Shown here: positions 54,085 to 62,340 of the stretch, in pieces
Layout of the letters: each line of letters starts with the position of its first letter
How positions within the stretch are numbered: position 1 is the first letter of the stretch
From: Caryophanales bacterium UBA4100
GTDB lineage: Bacteria; Bacillota; Bacilli; Paenibacillales; UBA4045
Reading direction: 5' to 3'
DNA length: 64,000 bases
Assembly (NCBI GenBank): GCA_002383285.1
Contig: DFXU01000007.1
Span: 3,442 to 67,441, forward strand
Made by a program: the position numbers and the translations under genes
The notes under the pieces: generated by a model
What the model was told of the DNA's origin: nothing
The model's database searches: none
Seen by the model: the letters and a program-made list of their open reading frames with translations, nothing else

Positions 54085-55299
54085 TTACTCCATTATGCCA
54101 GGCTTAGGAATAGCTATTCGCTTGGCGACTAATTCCATGACATGCCGGGCAACCTGACGCTTGTCCATGAGTGGAAGTGACACAACTAAACCTTGCTCAT
54201 CGAACAAGGAGACGATATTCGTATCGCCACCAAAGCCAGCTCCTGGTAAAGTCACATTATTCGCAACGAGCAAATCACAACGTTTGCGTCTCAGCTTATC
54301 CATTGCATATTGCTCCATATGTTCGGTCTCAGCAGCAAAGCCCACAATGAACTGCGTGGTCTTACGCTCTCCAAGTAATTGTAGAATATCGGGGTTCTTA
54401 ACTAACTGAAGCTCTAAATGATCATCACTCTTCTTCATCTTATTCGTGGCAATCTCTGCAGGTCTATAATCTGATACAGCCGCCGCTTTGATTACGATAT
54501 CAACATTATCGAATCGTGCTAAAGCCTCGTCGAGCATTTGTTGAGCTGATTCGACATGAATGACCTCTACTCCAATGGGTGGCTTCAGTGTCGTTCGACC
54601 AGAGATTAATGTAACCTCAGCACCTAATGATTTAGCGACCTCAGCGAATGCATAACCCATCTTGCCCGAGGAGTCATTCGTCAGATATCGGACAGGATCG
54701 ATCCGCTCAATTGTTCCTCCTGCAGTGATTAGTACCCGTTTGCCCTGTAATGGCTGCTGATCGGATAATAATTCCTTAATCCGCTCGAAAAGCTCCTCTG
54801 GTTCAGCCATCCGACCTTTACCTACATATCCACAAGCAAGCTGACCTTCTCCCGGATCGAAGATATGAACTCCCCGGGCTTGAAGAATGGCCAGATTATG
54901 CTGTACAGCTGGATGGTCGTACATATGAACATTCATTGCAGGCGCAACTAATACAGGTGCCATAGAAGCAAGCACTGTAGTTGTTAGCATATCATCCGCA
55001 ATACCATTCGCCAGCTTCCCAATCACATTCGCAGTTGCGGGTGCGATGATGATGAGGTCTGCTGCATCTGCGAGATCTATATGCTGAACACTCGATGGAT
55101 CACGCTCATCGAAGGTATCTATTGCAACAGGATGACGAGATAAGGTTTGGAAGGTAAGTGGCTGAACAAATTTTGTAGCTGATGCCGTCATAATCACTCG
55201 AACGTTTACACCCGCTTGAGCAAGCTTGCTACACAAAGTTGCTGCTTTATAAGCAGCAATTCCACCAGTAATACCAAGAATGACTGTTTTCCCCTTCAT
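54085..55299 (-). CDS. coaBC: Bifunctional phosphopantothenoylcysteine decarboxylase/synthetase
   Basis: Two steps of coenzyme A synthesis. From ATG 55299 (MKGKTVILGITGGIAAYKA), 404 residues. The FMN-binding CoaC half (1-185) has GGIAAYK, APAMNVHMY and ACGYVGKGRM (active Cys); the CoaB half begins GKRVLITAGGTIERIDPVRYLTN and has AAAVSDYRP and KNPDIL. The upstream frame to 55353 overlaps a gap without ribosome-binding site. With coaD at 19.6 kb, the window holds two CoA loci. Confidence 0.96.
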   Translation of the reverse strand: MKGKTVILGITGGIAAYKAATLCSKLAQAGVNVRVIMTASATKFVQPLTFQTLSRHPVAIDTFDERDPSSVQHIDLADAADLIIIAPATANVIGKLANGIADDMLTTTVLASMAPVLVAPAMNVHMYDHPAVQHNLAILQARGVHIFDPGEGQLACGYVGKGRMAEPEELFERIKELLSDQQPLQGKRVLITAGGTIERIDPVRYLTNDSSGKMGYAFAEVAKSLGAEVTLISGRTTLKPPIGVEVIHVESAQQMLDEALARFDNVDIVIKAAAVSDYRPAEIATNKMKKSDDHLELQLVKNPDILQLLGERKTTQFIVGFAAETEHMEQYAMDKLRRKRCDLLVANNVTLPGAGFGGDTNIVSLFDEQGLVVSLPLMDKRQVARHVMELVAKRIAIPKPGIME

Positions 55300-55399
55300 A
55301 ATAAGTAGACCCCTTCCCTTAAGGAACATAGAAAGGTGAACCTTTCGGTTCACCCTAGTTATTTATAAATGGTGGTTAAATCTTCTGATCAATAAAGAA

Positions 55400-55597
55400 C
55401 TACTCTAATCTTTCGTAAACGACATGCTCATTATAAATTTCTTCAAGAGCAACACCAACATACTTGTGTGATTTGGGTACTTGCATCTCCGTCTTACTAC
55501 CGTCTCTTAGCATTCTCGCTCTTCGAGAAGCTGCAACTACAAGTGTATATTTGCTATCTACTTGCTCTAATAACTTATCAATTGATGGGTATAGCAT
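55400..55597 (-). CDS. rpoZ: RNA polymerase omega subunit
   Basis: Small subunit assisting beta' folding. 65 residues, MLYPSIDKLLEQVDSKYTLVVAASRRARML, matching the family's conserved first helix and the ASRRAR motif. It sits between gmk and coaBC as in B. subtilis (yloH). GAGGTGTGAGATT precedes the ATG. Confidence 0.96.
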   Translation of the reverse strand: MLYPSIDKLLEQVDSKYTLVVAASRRARMLRDGSKTEMQVPKSHKYVGVALEEIYNEHVVYERLE

Positions 55598-55601
55598 AAT
55601 C

Positions 55602-56210
55602 TCACACCTCCGCGATCCATTTTTGTACTTGGGGCATCATTCGTTCTCTCTTAGAATGCTCCGCAGTAATTATAGCTTGAATTCTACCACATGCTGAGTT
55701 AATCTCGTCATTCACAACAGCATAGTCATATTGCTCCAGGAGTCTTAACTCCTCGACTGCTACATTCATACGTTCTCGAATCGTTTCATCTGATTCCGTA
55801 CCCCGATTTGTAATGCGACTCTTTAATTCCTCTAACGAAGGTGGAAGCAGGAATATAAAGACGCCTTGAGGAAATCGCTCTTTAACCTGCAAAGCGCCTT
55901 GGACCTCAATTTCCAGAATAATGTCCTTGCCATTATGTATAGTCTCATTCACAAAGCTACGAGGTGTTCCATAATAGTTACCAACATACTCTGCCCATTC
56001 CAGAAGATCATCATGTTCGATCATCTGACGGAATTGGTCTTGGGATTTGTAGAAGTAGTTAACGCCATCCTGCTCACCTTCTCGTGGTGTTCTAGTAGTG
56101 GCAGAGACTGAATACACGATGTCAGGATTGCAGATACGCAATGCCGAACATACTGTACCTTTGCCAACACCCGAGGGTCCTGATAATACGATCAATAATC
56201 CTTTACCCAT
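55602..56210 (-). CDS. gmk: Guanylate kinase
   Basis: ATP-dependent GMP to GDP conversion, also relevant to (p)ppGpp control. Walker [13 protein letters not shown] near residue 10-20, [17 protein letters not shown] for GMP binding, and the lid region [17 protein letters not shown] place the start at the second of two tandem ATGs (56210, 202 residues); 56213 and GTG 56222 are also open and the choice is minor. It follows remA by about 15 bp. Confidence 0.97.
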   Translation of the reverse strand: MGKGLLIVLSGPSGVGKGTVCSALRICNPDIVYSVSATTRTPREGEQDGVNYFYKSQDQFRQMIEHDDLLEWAEYVGNYYGTPRSFVNETIHNGKDIILEIEVQGALQVKERFPQGVFIFLLPPSLEELKSRITNRGTESDETIRERMNVAVEELRLLEQYDYAVVNDEINSACGRIQAIITAEHSKRERMMPQVQKWIAEV

Positions 56211-56225
56211 CATTTCCCTCACAAG

Positions 56226-56486
56226 TTATTCGTCTTGATCGTCATCCTTGTTGGATAAACGATGAGCTACTGTTTCTGGTTGAACGGCAGACAATATGAC
56301 ATGATCGCTGTCTGTAATAATAACAGCCCGTGTTCTTCTTCCGTAAGTTGCATCGATGAGCATATGCCTATCTCTAGCTTCTTGAATAATTCGTTTAATC
56401 GGAGCTGATTCTGGGCTAACAATCGATATAATTCGATTCGCCGAGACAATATTACCAAACCCGATGTTAATAAGTTTAATTGCCAT
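56226..56486 (-). CDS. remA: Extracellular matrix regulatory protein RemA
   Basis: Small DNA-binding regulator (DUF370) that in B. subtilis activates matrix operons and osmoprotection genes. 86 residues, [34 protein letters not shown]; the ESAPIKR and [13 protein letters not shown] stretches are diagnostic. Good site GGAGGAAATGGTAAA before the ATG. It is the promoter-proximal gene of the operon; the YicC-family gene normally upstream is absent. Confidence 0.94.
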   Translation of the reverse strand: MAIKLINIGFGNIVSANRIISIVSPESAPIKRIIQEARDRHMLIDATYGRRTRAVIITDSDHVILSAVQPETVAHRLSNKDDDQDE

Positions 56487-56548
56487 TTTACCATTTCCTC
56501 CAGACTAATTAAACTTTAACGAGTTAGATCGCAATAAACCATTACCTT

Positions 56549-56577
56549 ATTTTATAGTATTTTGTATATGGGTACAA
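56549..56577 (-). promoter_or_regulatory. Sigma-A-like promoter of the remA operon
   Basis: On the minus strand TTGTAC (56577-56572) and TAAAAT (56554-56549) with a 17-bp spacer, 62 bp before remA. Likely source of the remA-to-rpe message, though internal promoters are possible. Confidence 0.6.
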
Positions 56578-56590
56578 GTACCTTAAGGAT

Positions 56591-58444
56591 TTATGAATGA
56601 AGCGGCGCACTTTCCCATACATAACTCGTTAAATCTACAGACATTTCATAATTCAAGAATGGTGTAATCAGATAAATCCCATTAAAGAGAGGCATAGCAA
56701 CATCTAGTAGCTCCTTAGCGATTTGAATACCCATCCTACGACCTTCATCCTTCTCTAAACCACTCATCCTGCGGCGTACTTCCTCGGAAAGCTGGATTCC
56801 TGGAACTTCATTGTGAAGATATTCCGCATTCCGCCCAGTAGCGAGCGGCATAATACCAATGAATATCGGTACGTTCAGATGTCTCGTCATCTCATACACG
56901 CGTTCCATGAGGATTGGATCATATACGGGCTGAGTCATAATATAATCCGCGCCTGCCTCTATCTTCCGTTCGAGCCTCAAGATTGCTTTATCAAGATGCT
57001 TCACGTTAGGATTAAATGCTGCACCTACAATAAACTTGGCCCTCTGCTTCAACGGTTTTCCAGAGAATGCAGTGCCTAAGTTCAATTGCTTGATCATGCG
57101 GATTATCTCGAACGATGTCAAGTCATATACAGAGCTAGATCCTGGTAGATCACCAAATTTCGCTGGATCTCCAGTTACTGCTAGCACATGGTCAATACCA
57201 AGCGCGTCCAATCCCATTAAGTGTGATTGTGTTCCAATCAGATTACGGTCTCGACAAGCGATATGAATCAATGGGCGAATACCCAGTTTATCTTTGAGTA
57301 ATGAGCCTAAAGCCAGGTTACTCATCCGAGTTACTGCAAGTGAATTGTCCGCCATCGTTATCGCATCAGCTTGAGCAGCCTTAAGAGCCGCTGCACCTGT
57401 CATAAACTTAGTGATGTCCAAATCACGAGGTGGATCTAACTCCACAATAACCGTATGTCGTTTCTTCACAAGCTCTAGTATGGAAAGCTCTTCACTCTGT
57501 GTCGATTTAGCTTCCTTGCTATTCAGCGGTTCGGTTATTGTAATAACCCTGCTTCGCTCTTCACTATATACGTTGGGGGTATACTTAGTAAGCACCTCTG
57601 CTATCGCTTGAATATGCGCTGGCGTCGTTCCGCAGCAACCACCAATAACGCGAGCACCTAAGTCTGCAAAGCTTAAAGCACTCTCAGCGAAATATGCTGG
57701 TGTAGATACATAATGATAGCGGCCATCAACATAATCTGGGATACCTGCATTCGGAAACACGGAGATTGGGAACTGTGGAGGTACAATCGTCTTCTCCAAC
57801 ACTCGCATAATTCCATTAGGACCCGTACGGCAATTAAAGCCTACGACATCAGCCCCTGCGGCTATCAACTGTTCGAAAGCATCCGATACCAGAATTCCAT
57901 CGTAGGTTCTACCGACATCCTCCATTGCAAGCTGACAGATTACTGGTATATGGCTAAGTTTACGGGTAATGTGTAAGGCTAATAAAATCTCATTCAGATC
58001 GAAAAAGGTTTCTAGTAAGATTCCATCTACTGCCGATTCAGTTAAAATCTCAATTTGTTGTGTAAAGTCAGCCTCAATCTGTGAGGTCCGTATATTCTTC
58101 CGTTTACCTGCACGAATGGATCCTACCGATCCAATTACATATGCATCATTCCCAACAGCACGACGGGCGATCTCGACGCCAGCACGATTAATCTGCTCAA
58201 CATCAGCCTCTAGCCCAAATTTGGAAAGATGCTCTCGATTAGCGGAATACGTATTAGTTTCGATAAACCGGGCGCCTGCTTCATAGTACTCACGATGAAC
58301 TCTCTCAATAATCTCCGGTTGGGATATATTAAGCTCTTCATAGGAAATACCAACGGGGAAGCCAATCTGATACAAGTATGTACCCATTGCACCATCTCCA
58401 ACGAGTATACTGTTGCTTAATTTCTCGCGTAAATCTGGTTTCAT
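56591..58444 (-). CDS. yitJ: Bifunctional homocysteine S-methyltransferase / methylenetetrahydrofolate reductase
   Basis: 617 residues of the YitJ type. The N-terminal half is a homocysteine methyltransferase barrel with zinc cysteines in GFNCRTGP and IGGCCGTTPAH. The C-terminal half, from about 320 (TVIVELDPPRDLDITKF), is an FAD-dependent MTHFR with ADAITMADNS, LIHIACRDRNLIG and FIVGAAFNPN. It makes methyl-THF and methionine. The start overlaps the dapF stop (ATGA). No S-box or T-box leader is visible upstream. Confidence 0.95.
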   Translation of the reverse strand: MKPDLREKLSNSILVGDGAMGTYLYQIGFPVGISYEELNISQPEIIERVHREYYEAGARFIETNTYSANREHLSKFGLEADVEQINRAGVEIARRAVGNDAYVIGSVGSIRAGKRKNIRTSQIEADFTQQIEILTESAVDGILLETFFDLNEILLALHITRKLSHIPVICQLAMEDVGRTYDGILVSDAFEQLIAAGADVVGFNCRTGPNGIMRVLEKTIVPPQFPISVFPNAGIPDYVDGRYHYVSTPAYFAESALSFADLGARVIGGCCGTTPAHIQAIAEVLTKYTPNVYSEERSRVITITEPLNSKEAKSTQSEELSILELVKKRHTVIVELDPPRDLDITKFMTGAAALKAAQADAITMADNSLAVTRMSNLALGSLLKDKLGIRPLIHIACRDRNLIGTQSHLMGLDALGIDHVLAVTGDPAKFGDLPGSSSVYDLTSFEIIRMIKQLNLGTAFSGKPLKQRAKFIVGAAFNPNVKHLDKAILRLERKIEAGADYIMTQPVYDPILMERVYEMTRHLNVPIFIGIMPLATGRNAEYLHNEVPGIQLSEEVRRRMSGLEKDEGRRMGIQIAKELLDVAMPLFNGIYLITPFLNYEMSVDLTSYVWESAPLHS

Positions 58445-59277
58445 AGCAATGATCCTGTGTATACTTCAGTAGCTGGACCAGTCATGTAGATATGATCATC
58501 AGACTCATCCCACTCAATATAGAGGTCTCCACCCTTTAAGGAAATCGTAGCAATTCGATCCGTTAAACCATTCAATACAGATGAGACTAATGTAGCACAA
58601 GCACCGGTACCACAAGCTAGGGTCGGACCCGCTCCCCGCTCCCATACACGCATATCTACAAATTCTCGGGATTTCACTGTTGCGAATTCAACATTAATTC
58701 GACGTGGAAACATCGGATGATTTTCCAGCTTTGGACCCCATTGCTGCAAATCCATATTCACTGCATCATCCACATAGATGACACAGTGAGGATTACCCAT
58801 GGATACTGCTGTAAATTCAAACGTTCGACCATCCACTTCAATGGGATATCGAACAACTGGATTCTGATCTACCGTGGTCGGTACCTTCAAGCCATCTAGA
58901 ATTGGTCGTCCCATATCTACACGTACAGTTGCTACCTTACCAGTCTTATTAAGCGTCAATTGCACATTCTGAGCACCTGCTCCGATTGTTTCGATCGATA
59001 ATTCCGTCTTACTTGTTAATCTTCTATCGAATACATATTTGGCCACACATCGAATTGCATTTCCACATTGTTCTGATTCAGAACCATCAGAATTAATAAT
59101 GCGCATCATAAAATCAGCATTAATGGAAGGTAGAATATACACAAGACCATCCGCACCAATCCCAAAGTACCGATCGCAATACTGAATAGCAAGCTCTGCC
59201 GCATTGTCAGGCAAACTAGCCTCAGTTGCTATTACAATAAAATCATTACCCAATCCATTCATTTTCGTAAAAATCAT
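58441..59277 (-). CDS. dapF: Diaminopimelate epimerase
   Basis: Converts LL-DAP to meso-DAP for cell wall and lysine. 278 residues starting MIFTKMNGLGNDFIVI; the two catalytic cysteines lie in SEQCGNAIRCVAKY and LACGTGACATLVS. GGAGGGGTG precedes the ATG. It forms a two-gene operon with yitJ, an odd pairing that replaces the yicC gene of B. subtilis at this place. Confidence 0.97.
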   Translation of the reverse strand: MIFTKMNGLGNDFIVIATEASLPDNAAELAIQYCDRYFGIGADGLVYILPSINADFMMRIINSDGSESEQCGNAIRCVAKYVFDRRLTSKTELSIETIGAGAQNVQLTLNKTGKVATVRVDMGRPILDGLKVPTTVDQNPVVRYPIEVDGRTFEFTAVSMGNPHCVIYVDDAVNMDLQQWGPKLENHPMFPRRINVEFATVKSREFVDMRVWERGAGPTLACGTGACATLVSSVLNGLTDRIATISLKGGDLYIEWDESDDHIYMTGPATEVYTGSLL

Positions 59278-59370
59278 AGCTAGTATTCACCCCTCCAGCA
59301 ACTATGCCAGTATCTACTATCCTATATCATACCGCAATTCGATACGGATGCATAGCCATGGAAAGTCGAA

Positions 59371-62160
59371 TTATGCGGCTGACTTGTATGACTTTCTTCC
59401 TGAGTAACGTTTGTCTGCGGAATGTCCACCTTTCCCCTTCATTAGACTACCTATCCCAAAGAAGAAGGTTGGGATTCCAGCTGCAATCAAGACGATCAGC
59501 CATTCACTAATTCCTAGCTCGACGGTCTTAAATATGGGCTGCATCGCGTCTACATAAACAACACCTAAGAGCAATAACACAGAGGAAAGCACCGCTAATA
59601 CAAGATAACGGTTCTGAAATGGATTGCGATGAAAGATCGAACGTGAGCTGCGACAATCGAAAACATGAATATATTGAGCCATAACAAGAGTTGCAAAAGC
59701 CATAGTCTGAGCACGAACCAAATTATCTGCCTCTAAGGGGTTGTACTGTAGACTAATCCAGAAGGCACCTAATGTACACAGTCCGATTAATGCACCACGA
59801 CTTATGATTTTCCACCCCAGACGACGTGCGAATATATTCTCCTTGGCTGATCGTGGGCTGTGCTGCATTAAGTCCTTCTCCGGTTGGTCGACACCAAGCG
59901 CCATGGCAGGCAACCCATCTGTCACAAGGTTAACCCATAGAATTTGAATAGGAACGAGCGGTAATGGCATGCCCATTAACATGGCAATGAACATTGTTAG
60001 AATTTCACCAACGTTTGAAGCGAGCAAATAGCGAATAAATTTACGAATGTTCTCGTAAATACCACGGCCCTCTTCTATCGCTGCAACAATTGTAGAGAAA
60101 TTGTCATCGCTTAAAATTAAGGATGAAGCTTCCTTTGTGACATCTGTTCCAGTTATGCCCATGGCAATTCCGATATCCGCAGCCTTAATTGCCGGTGCAT
60201 CATTCACACCATCACCCGTCATAGCAACAACATGGCCATTCGCTTTGAGCGCTTTGACGATGCGAAGCTTATGCTCCGGAGATACTCTTGCATACACATA
60301 AACATCATTAATGATATGATCGAGCTCTTCATCCGACATCGCGCTAAGCTGACGACCTGTTACAGAAAGACCACCCTTCTGCATAATACCTAATTTCTCA
60401 GCGATAGCTTCTGCAGTTGATTGATGATCTCCGGTAATCATCACCGTCTTAATCCCTGCTTTGCGACATAGCTGAATGGATGAGCGTACTTCTTGCCTTG
60501 GAGGATCCATCATACCCGTCAAGCCGACGAATATAAGCTGCTTCTCCACATCTATTGCTTCGCTTACTGCATCATGAGGTCTTAAGACTCGGTAGGCCAT
60601 ACCTATGACACGCAGTGCAGCCTTCGCCATTCCTTCATTAGCGGATAATGCCCGCTGTCGAAGTGTATTCGTTAATGGAATGACCTTGCCCTCCCATAGA
60701 ATATGGGAGCAATGATGCAGTAGTTCATCTGGTGCTCCCTTGGCGAATACCATACGACTGCCTTGATGCTTCACCACAACCGACATCCGTTTACGCTCAG
60801 ATTCGAAAGGGAACTCAACCTCTCGATGATAGAAGGCAGACATAGATTTTGATGTTATTCCAGCTTTAGCCCCCAGAACCATTAACGCCCCTTCTGTCGG
60901 GTCCCCTTTTATGGTCCATACCGGCTGTACGACCGTTTTTGATGCTTTCTTCTTATTCGTATCCGGTTCTTCCTCTGTAAGTGCTGCATTGTTACACAAA
61001 ATCGCTGTGGACAATAATCGCTCCAAGGTGAGATTTTTCTTAGGATCTATATGCTTACCTTCATATTTTATTTCACCATATGGGTCGTACCCTGTCCCCG
61101 ATACCTCAATCAGCTTGCCATCTACCCAGATGTGAGTAACCGTCATCTTATTCTGAGTTAGCGTTCCCGTCTTGTCAGAGCAGATAACGGATGCGCAGCC
61201 CAATGTTTCAACAGAAGGCAGCTTTCTTACAATGGCTCTTCGTTTAATCATACGCTGCACTCCCATCGCAAGGGCAATGGTCACGATAGCAGGTAGTCCC
61301 TCTGGAATAGCGGCAACTGCTAGACTAACACCAGCTAGGAACATCCCATAAGCAGGCTGACCATGAATTATTCCAGCTAATACGACGACAATAGTTAAAG
61401 CGATGGCAACACCAATGAGAATTTTCCCAAGCTGCTCCAATCGATGCTGGAGAGGTGTCTCACCGGATTCCGTACTCTGAATAAGGTGTGCAATCTTACC
61501 CATCTCCGTGTCCATTCCTGTTCTTACAACTATTCCTCTTGCTGTTCCTCGAGTTACCATCGTACCCATGAATCCAATATTCTTCTGATCTCCGAGTGCA
61601 ATGCCCTCTGCTTGAATTTCTCGATTGTGCTTATTCACGGGTAGAGATTCCCCAGTTAAAGCTGATTCCTCCACATATAAGCTGTTTGCTTCTGTGAACC
61701 TTAGATCAGCTGGTATACGATCTCCGCTCTCTAACAAAACAACATCACCTGTAACTAACAAATTAGCAGGAATATGTTGTGCTACACCACCCCGGATCAC
61801 ATTCGCCATAGGAGATGTCAATTGCTTCAATGCTCTTAAGGAGCGTTCTGCACGATATTCTTGTACAAATCCTAGAATTGCGTTCATAATAATAATGGCC
61901 ACGATCGTAATTGCATCTAGATATTCACCAAGCAACCCGGATATGAGAGTAGCCCCTACAAGCACCAATACCATAAAATCTTTGAATTGATTCAAAAATT
62001 GCATGATCGCGGATTTACGTTCAGCTTCCTGTAATTCATTCTTACCCTGCTCGGCTAGTCGCGCTTGTGCGACGTCTTCTTGTAGACCATCTGTTAAGCT
62101 GGTTTGCTCTAGAGCACAGACGGAATTTACATCATTCTGATACCATTCTTTGGCGCTCAT
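59371..62160 (-). CDS. yloB: P-type calcium-transporting ATPase (YloB-like)
   Basis: Membrane P2A-ATPase, 929 residues from ATG 62160, which has GGAGGAG nine bases upstream; the frame continues to 62334 but without start signals. Order of motifs: cation_ATPase_N region, TGES in ESALTGESLPV, PEGLPAIVTIALAMG helix 4, phosphorylation site CSDKTGTLTQNKMTV, GDHQ-like MITGDHQST, and hinge MTGDGVNDAPAIKAADIGIAMG. About ten transmembrane helices. Helix-4 PEGLP and helix-6 NLVTDGLPA are those of SERCA-like Ca2+ pumps. Confidence 0.95.
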   Translation of the reverse strand: MSAKEWYQNDVNSVCALEQTSLTDGLQEDVAQARLAEQGKNELQEAERKSAIMQFLNQFKDFMVLVLVGATLISGLLGEYLDAITIVAIIIMNAILGFVQEYRAERSLRALKQLTSPMANVIRGGVAQHIPANLLVTGDVVLLESGDRIPADLRFTEANSLYVEESALTGESLPVNKHNREIQAEGIALGDQKNIGFMGTMVTRGTARGIVVRTGMDTEMGKIAHLIQSTESGETPLQHRLEQLGKILIGVAIALTIVVVLAGIIHGQPAYGMFLAGVSLAVAAIPEGLPAIVTIALAMGVQRMIKRRAIVRKLPSVETLGCASVICSDKTGTLTQNKMTVTHIWVDGKLIEVSGTGYDPYGEIKYEGKHIDPKKNLTLERLLSTAILCNNAALTEEEPDTNKKKASKTVVQPVWTIKGDPTEGALMVLGAKAGITSKSMSAFYHREVEFPFESERKRMSVVVKHQGSRMVFAKGAPDELLHHCSHILWEGKVIPLTNTLRQRALSANEGMAKAALRVIGMAYRVLRPHDAVSEAIDVEKQLIFVGLTGMMDPPRQEVRSSIQLCRKAGIKTVMITGDHQSTAEAIAEKLGIMQKGGLSVTGRQLSAMSDEELDHIINDVYVYARVSPEHKLRIVKALKANGHVVAMTGDGVNDAPAIKAADIGIAMGITGTDVTKEASSLILSDDNFSTIVAAIEEGRGIYENIRKFIRYLLASNVGEILTMFIAMLMGMPLPLVPIQILWVNLVTDGLPAMALGVDQPEKDLMQHSPRSAKENIFARRLGWKIISRGALIGLCTLGAFWISLQYNPLEADNLVRAQTMAFATLVMAQYIHVFDCRSSRSIFHRNPFQNRYLVLAVLSSVLLLLGVVYVDAMQPIFKTVELGISEWLIVLIAAGIPTFFFGIGSLMKGKGGHSADKRYSGRKSYKSAA

Positions 62161-62340
62161 ACGCGTATCTCCTCCATTTTGAGAAATTCCACTGCCCTTA
62201 CCACTTACATCAGAACTTGTACGTTTACGTTGATATGTATTCAGACAAGCTGAAAAATATCCCATGAAGCCCTTAAGTTTTGCTATAAAGTATGGCATGA
62301 TAGTAGAGGCGTTATTAATAGAAGTTAGGAGCATTCAATT

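Noticed and set aside
59204..59510. Two plus-strand frames across the dapF-yloB junction
   Set aside because: They overlap coding ends of both genes in antisense and show no ribosome-binding site or domain.
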